From NCBI GenBank assembly GCA_002840555.1, contig PHBJ01000006.1, forward strand, positions 100,040 through 164,039: a DNA stretch of 64,000 nt, in the 5' to 3' direction. A program made the position numbers and the translations under genes. Below, in pieces: positions 1 to 9,247 of the stretch (the stretch's first letter is position 1; each line of letters begins with the position of its first letter). Under the pieces are notes generated by a model. The model ran no database searches and was not told the DNA's origin. It worked only from the letters and a program-made list of their open reading frames with translations. This stretch comes from Deltaproteobacteria bacterium HGW-Deltaproteobacteria-13 (GTDB taxonomy: Bacteria; Desulfobacterota; Syntrophia; Syntrophales; Smithellaceae).

Positions 1-2
1 AC

Positions 3-827
3 GGCGGTCCGCTGGTGCAGGTCAACTGCGCGGCGATTCCCGACACGTTAATCGAAAGCGAACTATTTGGTCATGAAAGAGGGGCTTTTACCGGGGCCCT
101 GCATCAACGCCGCGGAAGGTTTGAAGAGGCCAACGGCGGCACCATTTTCCTTGATGAAGTGGGTGAGCTTTCCGCTGCCGCGCAGGTAAAGCTTTTGCGC
201 GTTTTACAGGAAAAGAGATTTCAGCCTCTGGGTTCTTCAAGGGTCATCAACGTCAATGTGCGGATTATTGCCGCCACCAACAGAAATCTGGAACAGGATA
301 TTTTAGCGGAACGTTTCCGCGCCGATTTATTTTACCGCCTCAACGTATTTCCTATTTATCTGCCGGCATTGCGTGAAAGAGGAAGTGATATTATACTCTT
401 AGCTGACCATTTTATCTTGAAATACAGCAAGGAAATGGGCAAACACGTGAAAAAGATTTCCACGGCGGCCATTGAAGTATTTTTATCTCATAAATGGCCG
501 GGTAATGTACGTGAACTGGAAAACTGCATTGAGCGCGCCGTGCTTTTGTGCAACACAGACACGGTCGATGTTCAGCACCTGCCCCCATCACTGCAAGTTA
601 GAGAAAAAAAGGTGGAAAAAGTTGAACACAGCAAACTATCTTCTGTGGTTAAGGCTCAGGAACGATCTTTAATTATTGATACTCTGGAAGCGACCGGCGG
701 AAATCAAACCAGGGCGGCCAATATTCTGGGAACAACAAAACGTATTATTCAATATAAAATTACAAAACTGGGAATTGATCCCAGGATGTTCCGCAAAAGC
801 AATAAAACCGCTCAGGAGCATGACTAG
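3..827 (+). CDS. Sigma-54-dependent activator, 3' part (partial at window start)
   Basis: This is the C-terminal 274 residues of an NtrC/NifA-type activator; the reading frame is open to the window edge, so the regulatory domain and Walker A lie outside. The sigma-54 contact motif GAFTGA is at fragment residues 27-32, Walker B (FLDE, D51-E52) follows, and an arginine-finger-like [14 protein letters not shown] segment comes next. The last ~40 residues hold a Fis-type helix-turn-helix ([12 protein letters not shown]...[12 protein letters not shown]). It would hydrolyse ATP to open sigma-54 promoters. What signal it senses cannot be told from this part. It is convergent with the next gene. Two sigma-54-type promoters about 10 kb away (near 11.2 and 11.5 kb) are possible targets, but that link is inference only. 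Confidence 0.9.
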   Translation, partial: GGPLVQVNCAAIPDTLIESELFGHERGAFTGALHQRRGRFEEANGGTIFLDEVGELSAAAQVKLLRVLQEKRFQPLGSSRVINVNVRIIAATNRNLEQDILAERFRADLFYRLNVFPIYLPALRERGSDIILLADHFILKYSKEMGKHVKKISTAAIEVFLSHKWPGNVRELENCIERAVLLCNTDTVDVQHLPPSLQVREKKVEKVEHSKLSSVVKAQERSLIIDTLEATGGNQTRAANILGTTKRIIQYKITKLGIDPRMFRKSNKTAQEHD

Positions 828-834
828 ACTCTGT

Positions 835-860
835 CTGGACCGGCCCTTCGCCGGTATGAC
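835..860 (-). repeat. Half copy of the GTCATnCCGG...CCAG dispersed repeat
   Basis: Read on the minus strand, this stretch begins GTCATACCGGCGAAG and ends with CCAG. It matches the left half of the element near 48.8 kb almost base for base. It lies 8 nt after the sigma-54 activator stop and can fold as ACCGGC-loop-GCCGGT. It may help end transcription of either convergent gene, but no T-run follows directly. Confidence 0.6.
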
Positions 861-913
861 GATCTATAAATTTTTTACGAGACGAGCAATATTGTCTAAT
901 TTAATTTTAAGGA

Positions 914-3496
914 TTAATCAAAGTAACAGATCATTTTCTGCGCAACAACATCGGAAAGAAATCTCAATTTGTCTTTTTTGACATCGTGGATGCGGACGAC
1001 CCTGGCATACTGTTTATCCTCAGGTACAATCTTTTCCAGTAAATTGGGCATCGCTTGCATCCATGACGTGTTGAAGATTACTTTTTCTTTGTCCGGATAA
1101 ATCGCCATATAAAATATATTCATTTCCACGAGGTCCTGAAAAAAGTGCGTGCCGAAGGATAAATCCGGTATCAAACTTCCTTCCCGGTAGGCGATTTCCG
1201 CAATAGCGGCGATATTATTTATTTCGGAAAAAGTGATAGGAACACCCATTTCCGGAGTTGTTGTCCCCCAGCGGCCTGGTCCGAAAAGCATCGCAGGATC
1301 TGCATCGCGCGAAATGGTCTTGTTGATCTTTCCTACCAACCGGGCAATATTGTATTTAGCCGAAAGCGGCAGTTTGGTGTAACCTTGCGGATCAATATAA
1401 ATGACCCGCGCGATATCCTGATAAACGCTCCCACCCATGAAGTTACCTTCCTGCCGTAAAAATATTTTATTTTCTTCAATCTTGTCCGGGATTTCCACTC
1501 GGCTGCGGTGACCTCTTGTTTGAAATGGCCGGCATTGCAGGAGATTAATTTGAAGTTTCCCTTCCGCGTTAAAATTAGCCGTGAATTCGATATCAACCGG
1601 ATAATCATAGACTTTTTCCAGTTGTTTCAGCATTTTGGACATAAGGTTTGAAAAATCCGTTGTGGATAACAACTCATCAAAAGTAAGAATCCATGCCTCC
1701 TTACTCTTGCCGGAAGCTTCCATCCTCTCTCCGGCCTCAATATCTTTGGAACCGATAAGCTCCCAATGTTCTTCCAGCTTTTCTTTAATCACCTGCTCCA
1801 TCGGCAACGTCTCAAAACTGTTTTCATCCAGATTGAGCACATCAACCCGATGCTGAGAAAAGCGCCCGGCATCTTCCTGTCTGGCATACGGCTTAACCAA
1901 TGGCGCATCCAGAGCAACAATGCGCGGATAATCATTTTCCTTCCGGTTAACGGCTCTTGTTCCCAGTCCGAAAACAAGCCGCAGCATTCCCGCTTTGGGA
2001 TCTATTCCTTTTCGCCAGACAAAGGTGTTATAAGACAACCCGACACCGGCCAATTCCGGGAAATAATAATTCTTGCGATACGAGCCGGAAACCCTTTGAA
2101 CCAGCAGAGCCATCTGCTCATCCATTTGATCCAGGCCGAGCTGCATCCGGTAGGTTAACGCGTCGATATTCATGGTGCTGGCAAATATTTTTCTCACCGC
2201 TTCCTCAAATTTTTCATAGCGCTCTTCCGGCGTTCCCTGATTGGCGCAAAAATAACTTTCATATTTGCCGGCAAACGCATTCCCGAAAGCATCTTCAAGC
2301 AGAGAACTGGAGCGCACAATAATCGGTGATTGCCCGAAATATTCCAGCATCAACTGAAAACGTTCACGGATTTCGTCGGAAAATTTGCCTTTCAGCATTT
2401 TGTGTTTTAATTCCGCCGCGCTGGCAAAGTAGTTTTCTTTGGTTTTATGGGACATGAAAGCCGGCCACCAGCCATTTTGTACAATGTAAGAATAAAAGAT
2501 ATCCGACCCGATATAAAACGAATCGTGCAGCTCCAGATGCTCGGACCATTTTACAGAGGCATCCTGGCGTAAAATATTTCTAGCCAAAAGCATGCCCACG
2601 GCTTTACCGCCGATAAAGCCCGTTCCGATCAGCCGCTCTTTAATTTCGATAAGATCTTCCAGTGTGAAATATTTTTTAACCAGACCGAGGATTCTCTTTT
2701 CTCTGCCTATTAACATCCGGGAAAGCTGATCAATAATTTTCTTTCTTTTATCTTTATCTTCGGTATTTTCCTGTGTCGTTTTTGCCTTGATGAACAGGCG
2801 ATCCCAATAGTCCAGATTTCTCTCGGCGCTGTTCGTGCCGGTTTTTGTCAGATAGGAAAATAAGTTCGAGGCGTCGGCGCTGTTCATAATGGGAACAAAC
2901 TTATCTTTATCCATCCTGTGAGGAAGAAACATGGTTGGTGAATAACGCTGCCATGCTTTAACAGGATGGACATAAAGCTTATTCTGAAAGCTGTAAATGT
3001 CCAACAGCACCTGGGTCGTTTCTCTAATGCGGGCAATCGTTTTAATTGAATGCCGGTTTCGCAGAATGGCAAAGTAGGCAATGGTATTGAGATCAAAAAG
3101 ATAGGGACAGGTAATCACAAAGAAGTTGCCAATCATCAGATCCGTCGCCCAGATTAAAAGCAGATCAGACAGGCAATCGAACACATAAAATACATCGCGC
3201 CCTTCTTTCTCTATGATATGATGAACCTGAGTGGAGAAGGATTCGAAACCGGTATTGGCGTTCAGTTCGTAAATTACAATATTCTGAGTCGAATCTAAAA
3301 GGGGGGGATGTTTGGCAAAACGCATATAAACAACGCGCTTCCCTTTTTCCTGTGCATTTTTTACAAACGGATGAATAAAGGTTTTGTATTCCTCGATGTT
3401 TTCAACGGTAAAAACAACATTATCACCCATTTGCAGGTAATTAATGGTTTTATCCAGGCCTTTAATGCCGGTGCTTACGCTGGAAATTGAAATCAT
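914..3496 (-). CDS. KaiC-like domain fused to PEP/pyruvate-binding domain
   Basis: An 860-residue protein. Residues ~1-200 resemble a KaiC/RecA-like domain (STGIKGLDKTI at the start), but where a P-loop should be the sequence reads MGDNVVFTVENIEEYK, with no GxxGxGK[ST]. Residues ~290-680 form the PPDK/PEP-synthase ATP-grasp region (GFIGGKAVGM; IVRSSSLLEDAFGNAFAGKY; INLLQCRPFQTRG). The C-terminal ~170 residues contain LFGPGRWGTTTPEMGV and FGTHFFQDLVE, typical of an uncharacterised PEP-binding family. I see no swivelling phosphohistidine motif and no PEP-binding barrel, so classic PEP synthase activity is unlikely. An in-frame TTG lies seven codons upstream; the ATG with GAAGGTG before it was preferred. 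It follows the glutamate synthase operon in the same direction after 179 nt and may be co-transcribed. Confidence 0.8.
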   Translation of the reverse strand: MISISSVSTGIKGLDKTINYLQMGDNVVFTVENIEEYKTFIHPFVKNAQEKGKRVVYMRFAKHPPLLDSTQNIVIYELNANTGFESFSTQVHHIIEKEGRDVFYVFDCLSDLLLIWATDLMIGNFFVITCPYLFDLNTIAYFAILRNRHSIKTIARIRETTQVLLDIYSFQNKLYVHPVKAWQRYSPTMFLPHRMDKDKFVPIMNSADASNLFSYLTKTGTNSAERNLDYWDRLFIKAKTTQENTEDKDKRKKIIDQLSRMLIGREKRILGLVKKYFTLEDLIEIKERLIGTGFIGGKAVGMLLARNILRQDASVKWSEHLELHDSFYIGSDIFYSYIVQNGWWPAFMSHKTKENYFASAAELKHKMLKGKFSDEIRERFQLMLEYFGQSPIIVRSSSLLEDAFGNAFAGKYESYFCANQGTPEERYEKFEEAVRKIFASTMNIDALTYRMQLGLDQMDEQMALLVQRVSGSYRKNYYFPELAGVGLSYNTFVWRKGIDPKAGMLRLVFGLGTRAVNRKENDYPRIVALDAPLVKPYARQEDAGRFSQHRVDVLNLDENSFETLPMEQVIKEKLEEHWELIGSKDIEAGERMEASGKSKEAWILTFDELLSTTDFSNLMSKMLKQLEKVYDYPVDIEFTANFNAEGKLQINLLQCRPFQTRGHRSRVEIPDKIEENKIFLRQEGNFMGGSVYQDIARVIYIDPQGYTKLPLSAKYNIARLVGKINKTISRDADPAMLFGPGRWGTTTPEMGVPITFSEINNIAAIAEIAYREGSLIPDLSFGTHFFQDLVEMNIFYMAIYPDKEKVIFNTSWMQAMPNLLEKIVPEDKQYARVVRIHDVKKDKLRFLSDVVAQKMICYFD

Positions 3497-3628
3497 GAAG
3501 ACACCTTCATATGACAAAAGTCACTTTCCTGAGAGTATTTAATCAGATTAATGAATTAATGCCAAGGATAAAACATCAGAAATTTACATGCGCCATGCAA
3601 AAAATATATGCAACACAACATTACGCTT

Positions 3629-3642
3629 CATTGCGCGCAATG
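3629..3642. promoter_or_regulatory. 14-bp perfect palindrome CATTGCGCGCAATG
   Basis: A perfect dyad in the 179-nt gap between the glutamate synthase amidotransferase gene and the KaiC/PEP-binding fusion gene. No T-run follows on either strand, so it is not a classic terminator. A protein-binding site or a small mRNA hairpin are both possible. Confidence 0.35.
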
Positions 3643-3675
3643 AGAAATTGTGCACGACTTTCTTTGATGCCTTGT

Positions 3676-6303
3676 TTACTCTTCTAATCCGTCATCGTCT
3701 TTTTTAACAGCGGCAGCTTTGAGAGGCCTGATTTTTCTGTATACCTCTTGCGGGGCTTTCTTGTTACCGTCAACGGTGAGAAGTCTTTCAATGGTGATGG
3801 CGAAAAGTTTTTCATTTTCCTTAAGATAGGGCTCGATGAGATTCCAGTCCGCATCAGTGATTTCAATAAACTCTCCACCGTTGAGCTGCTCATCAACGAG
3901 TTTCCTGTGCGGATCGCGAACGTAAATCGCGCCGCCGGAAGCCAGAGAAAAAATATTCGAACCGGGATAAGGTGAATCATACTCGCAAATCGATCCGTCG
4001 GCATCGTCAAAGCCGATACCGTTCAGGATAACAAACCCGCCGCCGTTGAGCGGATCACCGGCCATGAAAGATTCGGCCAGATAATCCAGCGCTGTTCCAT
4101 TAATAACGACTCTGGGCTTGCCGACAGCATTGATCAATGGTCTTCCCGCCGCATTGCCCATGATGAAAGCGGTGCCGCCTTTGGCGCCGTACATGAAGGT
4201 CTGGCCGACGTCGCCATATACAACCAGTTTGCCTTCTTTCATGATCTGGCAAAGTTGATCCTGCGCATTGCCATGAATATAAATTTCCATGCCGTCAATG
4301 CCCGACGCGATGTAGTCCCCGGAGGCGCCGTAGATATCAATTCTCACTTCTTTCGTGGACGGACCGAAACCGCAGCCCGTAAATCTCTGCCCACGGTATT
4401 TGTAGACGATGAAGCGTTTCCAGCCCAGCTGAAATGCCTTAACGATCATCACCGCGTCGCAAAGGTCTCCTTCCGGCTCAAAATGTTCAGCGTCAATAAT
4501 CAAAACTCTTTCATTGTTTTTGGGCGCGCGCAGTTTCTCGCGGCTCGCAAAATTGATCCGGCTGAACCGTGAGTTGGTGATTTCGGTAATGGCCGGCGAT
4601 GCGTCGAAAATATCATCCAGCGCTAATTTCAAAACATGCTGCAGCGAACTTCTTTTTATGGAGCCTGTGTTGAATCTGTGATCATTCAAAAGTGTTAATG
4701 CACTGATGACGGTCTGCTTGCAATCGTCATTTTTACCCGCATGGCCTTTAATCGTTTCTATGCAGAATCTCAGTGTATCCGGATTAAAGCCGGCAATATT
4801 ATCTTTGACATAGTCGTATATTTTACCGGCTGTCGCTGAATAATCACTTACAGCAAACAAAGCGGTAATCTTGTCTTCTATGGGTTTGAATTCAGGAGTG
4901 ACGGTTATCCTTTTGGCAACATCACAAGCGACCTTGCCTTTGGGAGTTTTAATGACATTCCCGAATTTGTCCGTACAAATCAGTTCTTTGCCGTTTGCGG
5001 TATCTTTCAGGCTGAAGATAAACGAGCCGCCGTCGGTATAGCTGCCGCCGCGTGCGTTCCAGTATTTATCGGCAATGGGACCAAAGCGGGGATCTTCGCG
5101 CTCCAGGGAAATTAAAGTCGCGTCGATGGCCTGCTTTTCCGAACAGATCAGGCCAATCTGGACTTCACCCTCCTGCAAGGCAAAAACCTGCGGACGGAGC
5201 ATGGCGGTATCGGTAATGCCGATCAGTTGGAACTGGTCGTTTTTGACATCATTTCTGGCAATGATAAAGAACCAAGGGCCATCAGGAGAAGCGTTCACAT
5301 GATGGGTTTGAATGGCTTTGTACAATTCCTGCTTATCCTTGGGCAGCATGTCAAAATCCATTTCCGATGTAGGCGCCATAGCCTCAATCAGGTATTCCAG
5401 CGGATATTTATAGACCCTGCTCCACAAGTCAAGCAGCAGCGCCGCTTCTTCCGTATCCGTCAGAAACAGCGGAAAATAATTGCGCTGCTTCAGATATTCA
5501 TTAACCGCCTGATAATTGGCAAAGTCGCCGTTATGGACGAGTGCTTCATTGAGCGCGCTGAACGGATGGCAGCCACCCGGATGCCAGACACGTCCACGGG
5601 TCGGATAGCGTTGGTGCGCCAGCCAGGCATGCGCCTTGAAATCATCAAGCTTATAGTATTTGACAACGTTCTCCGCATAGCCCACGATTTTCAGGATCAT
5701 CATGTTCCTGCCGTGAGACATGACAAAAGCCTTCTTGTCACCCAAAGATGCATAATAGTGCGTGTTAATCTTGAAACTGTTCTGATAAACAAACTCGTCT
5801 TCGGCGTCCCGCCTGTCCATGGATTCAAATTTATTAGCCGCGATGAATTTATCCAGGACATCATCCTTGACACGAACAAAATAACGCATGACATCCGGAG
5901 GACGGACATCCAAACCGATACTGCGATGATCATTAAGTGTGGCCAGTTTTTCCGATTTATCAATTTTAAAGAACGGTTTGATAAAGGTATCTTCAATTTC
6001 AGTGCAGACGCTTCCATCCAGAAGTGCAATGTGCAGCATATAATCATCCTGCAGCACCTGCCGGGATACGCCCATCGCTTCGGGGACAAATCCGACAGCG
6101 CCGATACCGCCGCCTTTTCCATTGCCGCGGTTATGCATTTGCGCGGAAGGCTCAAAGATATTCTTTCCGGTGACAGGAATCGAACAGATAAAACCGGTTA
6201 CGCCGCAGCCGCCTTCTTCTTCCGTGTTCATATTTAAAGGCGGCACCTGGCTGCAAATTTCCGCACGCGACTGTGTTATTTTTTCAACATTATCCATTAT
6301 CAT
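3676..6303 (-). CDS. Glutamate synthase, class II amidotransferase + GXGXG subunit
   Basis: An 875-residue protein combining two parts of GOGAT that normally flank the FMN domain. The N-terminal class II glutamine amidotransferase has EEGGCGVTGF with Cys33 as the probable nucleophile, which requires removal of a ~32-residue propeptide, and downstream LAHQRYPTRGRVWHPGGCHPF. The C-terminal ~250 residues form the GXGXG beta-helix (GMEIYIHGNAQDQL; LVVYGDVGQTFMYGAKGG; VVINGTALDYLAESFMAGDPLNGG). It should release ammonia from glutamine and channel it to the FMN subunit encoded just upstream. The ATG at 6303 has GCGGAG seven bases before it; a TTG two codons earlier is less likely. Fourth gene of a minus-strand operon, 14 nt after the FMN-domain gene. 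Confidence 0.88.
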   Translation of the reverse strand: MIMDNVEKITQSRAEICSQVPPLNMNTEEEGGCGVTGFICSIPVTGKNIFEPSAQMHNRGNGKGGGIGAVGFVPEAMGVSRQVLQDDYMLHIALLDGSVCTEIEDTFIKPFFKIDKSEKLATLNDHRSIGLDVRPPDVMRYFVRVKDDVLDKFIAANKFESMDRRDAEDEFVYQNSFKINTHYYASLGDKKAFVMSHGRNMMILKIVGYAENVVKYYKLDDFKAHAWLAHQRYPTRGRVWHPGGCHPFSALNEALVHNGDFANYQAVNEYLKQRNYFPLFLTDTEEAALLLDLWSRVYKYPLEYLIEAMAPTSEMDFDMLPKDKQELYKAIQTHHVNASPDGPWFFIIARNDVKNDQFQLIGITDTAMLRPQVFALQEGEVQIGLICSEKQAIDATLISLEREDPRFGPIADKYWNARGGSYTDGGSFIFSLKDTANGKELICTDKFGNVIKTPKGKVACDVAKRITVTPEFKPIEDKITALFAVSDYSATAGKIYDYVKDNIAGFNPDTLRFCIETIKGHAGKNDDCKQTVISALTLLNDHRFNTGSIKRSSLQHVLKLALDDIFDASPAITEITNSRFSRINFASREKLRAPKNNERVLIIDAEHFEPEGDLCDAVMIVKAFQLGWKRFIVYKYRGQRFTGCGFGPSTKEVRIDIYGASGDYIASGIDGMEIYIHGNAQDQLCQIMKEGKLVVYGDVGQTFMYGAKGGTAFIMGNAAGRPLINAVGKPRVVINGTALDYLAESFMAGDPLNGGGFVILNGIGFDDADGSICEYDSPYPGSNIFSLASGGAIYVRDPHRKLVDEQLNGGEFIEITDADWNLIEPYLKENEKLFAITIERLLTVDGNKKAPQEVYRKIRPLKAAAVKKDDDGLEE

Positions 6304-6317
6304 TAGCAAACTCCGCT

Positions 6318-7799
6318 TTATTTACTGTAATCTATATGTTCGAGCAAATCCGTCCGGCCGACCAGTTCTCTGACACTCCTCATGCCGAACTTCTGTAATA
6401 TTTCAACCAGCTGGACATTCCAGGCATGGTACATATTGGTCAAACGCTGTGTCGCCCATTCTTCATTGAACAAATCCGCAAGCTCCGAATCGGTGGAAGC
6501 AATGCCCCGGGCGCAACCTCGGCCCGATTCACAGTTTCCGCATCTTACGCATTCCAGGGAAACCATTTCCGCCGTGCCGATAACCGCGCCGTCCGCTCCC
6601 AGGCAAATGGCTTTCACCAGATCATGGGCCGTCCGGATACCGCCTGAAGCAATGAGGGTTACGGCATCGCGGGCTCCTTCGTCCTTTAAAAAATTATGGA
6701 CTTTCGCTATGGCATATTCTATCGGCATCGCGATGTTCTTTTTGGCAATATCCGGCGCGGCGCCGGTGCCGCCGTAGCCGCCGTCTATATGAATGATATG
6801 AGCGCCCGCATAGTAAGAACCAACCGCAACCATATCCACATCATTAGGCGTTGATACCTTCACGGAGACCAGGGCATTGGGATTGATCTCTTTAATCCAG
6901 TCGATGTGTTTCTTGTGATCTTCAATGGAGTATACCGAATGAAAAGGAAACGGCGAAAACAAAGAAGTGCCCTTGACCGCTTCTCGCATCTTGGCAACGC
7001 TTTCCGTATTTTTTTCTCCGAGGAGATGTCCGCCCAGGCCGGGTTTCGCGCCCTGCGCGTATTTAAATTCTACTATTTTTACCCGTTGAATGGTTTCTTC
7101 GCGCACCCCGAACAAACCGGTTGCTACCTGCGTAATAACATGATCGCTATAAGGCAGAAGAAGGTCCGGGTATCCGCCTTCTCCCGTGCAGGTAAAGGTG
7201 TTCCAGAGGGTCGCATTATGCGCTTTGGAAACCATGGTAGGCAGACTGACCGAGCCAAAAGACATTCCACCGCCATAGACCGGTGTGGAAATAACAATAT
7301 TGGCGCGGCCGTCATTTCTACGGTTCAGGGGAATTTCAGTAGAAATTTCAAATTTATCAATTTTGGAATGCCCCTTGGGGAACTTCAAACGCAGCTTATC
7401 GAAACCGCCTCCGGAATTACCCGTGTTATATTCAAGATCCGTCCGCTCGGGCGGATAGCCGGTTTCCGCCATGATCCAGGTGCCGGTAATCATATCGGCC
7501 GTCCATCGATAGTCACCCAATGTTTCATACATGGGATTCAGCGAGATGCTCAACGCGCCGCGCGGGCATTTTTTGACGCAGTAAAAATCATTGTTTTCGC
7601 ATTCAAACCCGATACATTTATAGTCTATCGGGACGCTCATTTTATTGTGCCCTTCAAGTCTTTCATGAACTCCGTAGATACATGATTTGGCGCAAGTTCC
7701 GCAATTGATGCAAGCGGCGGACCGCGTTACCTTATACTTAGGAACCTGGTGCTTGAAACGCGACGGCATTCTTTTAATTTTCACAGTTGATGGTTTCAT
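6318..7799 (-). CDS. gltB: Glutamate synthase FMN-domain subunit with ferredoxin domain
   Basis: A 493-residue protein in the archaeal-type arrangement: an N-terminal ferredoxin-like region with two Cys sets (CINCGTCAKSC; later CVKKCPRGA), then the FMN-binding (beta/alpha)8 barrel of glutamate synthase. Catalytic-core motifs are intact: GAKPGLGGHLLGEKN, IDGGYGGTGAAPDIA and LIASGGIRTAHDLVKAICLGADG. They are followed by the 3Fe-4S ligand segment CVRCGNCESGRGCARG. It should reduce 2-iminoglutarate made from 2-oxoglutarate and ammonia, with electrons arriving through Fe-S clusters. The ATG overlaps the stop of the upstream paralog (ATGA), implying translational coupling. Confidence 0.9.
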   Translation of the reverse strand: MKPSTVKIKRMPSRFKHQVPKYKVTRSAACINCGTCAKSCIYGVHERLEGHNKMSVPIDYKCIGFECENNDFYCVKKCPRGALSISLNPMYETLGDYRWTADMITGTWIMAETGYPPERTDLEYNTGNSGGGFDKLRLKFPKGHSKIDKFEISTEIPLNRRNDGRANIVISTPVYGGGMSFGSVSLPTMVSKAHNATLWNTFTCTGEGGYPDLLLPYSDHVITQVATGLFGVREETIQRVKIVEFKYAQGAKPGLGGHLLGEKNTESVAKMREAVKGTSLFSPFPFHSVYSIEDHKKHIDWIKEINPNALVSVKVSTPNDVDMVAVGSYYAGAHIIHIDGGYGGTGAAPDIAKKNIAMPIEYAIAKVHNFLKDEGARDAVTLIASGGIRTAHDLVKAICLGADGAVIGTAEMVSLECVRCGNCESGRGCARGIASTDSELADLFNEEWATQRLTNMYHAWNVQLVEILQKFGMRSVRELVGRTDLLEHIDYSK

Positions 7800-9205
7800 A
7801 CGTTTGCTGATTCTCTTTTTTTAAATATTTTTCCAAAAGTTTCGTTATCAATTTCCTCAAAAAATATAGCTCTGCCGGTTTCGCCGCGCAGACGCCGCGC
7901 TTCGCGGATACCCATGGCTCCCATGACTTCCAGAAGCTGTGAGTGCCAGGCGCTCATCAGATTAATCATCCTCTGCCTGACGGTACGAACCGGAATGTTC
8001 TCCAGTCCTTCGGGGAAAACGATGATCTTTTCGGGGCTTTCATAAAGCCTGACGCCGAGCGCGATAAGCAGCGGCAAATCGATTGCAGTTAAATCCGCGC
8101 CGCACAACATGGACTTGGGAACATGTTCAGCCATGGCGATGCCTCCGGAGAAAATAATCGTCACTTCATCACGGATCCTTTCCTCTACCAGTTTCAGATG
8201 AACAGCACGGATAATATCCTTGCCCAGACGATTGTTTTCATTACCTGATCCATTGACCTCCATACCGCGATAATCAGCGACGACATGAATAATTTCCGCT
8301 CCATTATGAGCCAGTTGGGAAACGATGGTTTCGACAGACTTCGTTGCCGGAACACGAATGATCGTGAGGGCATTACTTATTTTTTTGATTTTTTCTTTCA
8401 ACGCGGGAAATGCACTCAGCATTTCTTCGGCGTACTCAAAAGCCACAATTCTTGCACTTTTAATCAATCCCTGGTGCTGATCAATTTCCTTGGCAGAAAT
8501 TAAAGGGATGATGTTTTTGATGTATTTTTTGATATCCGCCGCAATTTCAGTCGCAGGCAGTACAATGAACGTATTGAGTTCCGCCGCCGCCCTCACTTGG
8601 GCTAACTTAACATTCGGGCTCAAATTTTCCGGGGGAATATCAAAGATGATAGGAATCGGAATATCAACGGTATCATGAATTTTGGACAGTAATTTTCCGC
8701 ATTCATCAAAGGTCAGATGATTGAGTTTCCTTCCCAGTTCAACGGAGGTGCTGATATATTCGCGGCCATGGATTCCATCGCGTGTCGGACGGACAATTTC
8801 CGACATGTCTGTCCACATGCTGTCAAACCCCGGTCCGGTAAACGGCCCGCGATAACCCGCGCCGGTCACCGGCACTTTGCCGTCTTCCGCCTGCTTCCAT
8901 AAAGTGATGAATATATCGGATTTCCAGTACGACCCGCCGATATTTAAAAAGTCCTTATCCAGAGATTTTTCCAGAGCGCCCCGGGGACATTCCTGAATGC
9001 AGCGAAAGCAGTTTCTGCAAACAACCGTGTTCGGATCGGCCATTTTACGGGGATCGCCTTTTCCTCTTTTGTGCGCCTCATAAATGCACACCTTCGTGCA
9101 CCGGCCGCAATTGATGCAATTTTCTCCCCGCTCAATCCTGAATTTATAGACATAATCCAGATTAAGCGGCATTACCTTCGGGTGAATATGATATTTCTTT
9201 GGCAT
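7796..9205 (-). CDS. Degenerate glutamate-synthase-like FMN-domain paralog with ferredoxin domain
   Basis: A 469-residue protein laid out like the next gene: two N-terminal 4Fe-4S sets (CINCGRCTKVC; CRNCFRCIQECPRGA) followed by a GltS-like barrel that still has IIFSGGIAMAEHVPKSMLCGADLTAIDLPLL. The catalytic landmarks are gone. GLGGHLLGEK is replaced by unrelated sequence, the glycine-rich GGYGGTGAAP segment by VADYRGMEVNGSGNEN, and the 3Fe-4S Cys segment is missing entirely. It is therefore probably a structural or electron-transfer subunit rather than a second synthase; this role is inferred from operon position and motif loss. Second gene of the operon, 42 nt after the FAD/Fe-S gene and overlapping the catalytic subunit gene by 4 nt. 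Confidence 0.8.
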   Translation of the reverse strand: MPKKYHIHPKVMPLNLDYVYKFRIERGENCINCGRCTKVCIYEAHKRGKGDPRKMADPNTVVCRNCFRCIQECPRGALEKSLDKDFLNIGGSYWKSDIFITLWKQAEDGKVPVTGAGYRGPFTGPGFDSMWTDMSEIVRPTRDGIHGREYISTSVELGRKLNHLTFDECGKLLSKIHDTVDIPIPIIFDIPPENLSPNVKLAQVRAAAELNTFIVLPATEIAADIKKYIKNIIPLISAKEIDQHQGLIKSARIVAFEYAEEMLSAFPALKEKIKKISNALTIIRVPATKSVETIVSQLAHNGAEIIHVVADYRGMEVNGSGNENNRLGKDIIRAVHLKLVEERIRDEVTIIFSGGIAMAEHVPKSMLCGADLTAIDLPLLIALGVRLYESPEKIIVFPEGLENIPVRTVRQRMINLMSAWHSQLLEVMGAMGIREARRLRGETGRAIFFEEIDNETFGKIFKKRESANV

Positions 9206-9247
9206 AGTTTTTAATTCGTCTCTTCTCTATAATAATATTAAGTGGTT

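Noticed and set aside
5227..6237. A 336-codon open frame on the plus strand opposite the glutamate synthase amidotransferase gene
   Set aside because: It is antisense to a well-supported gene, has no ribosome site, and its translation shows no recognisable domain.
6906..7685. A 259-codon plus-strand open frame opposite the FMN-domain gene
   Set aside because: Shadow of a gene with intact catalytic motifs; the translation is low in recognisable sequence.
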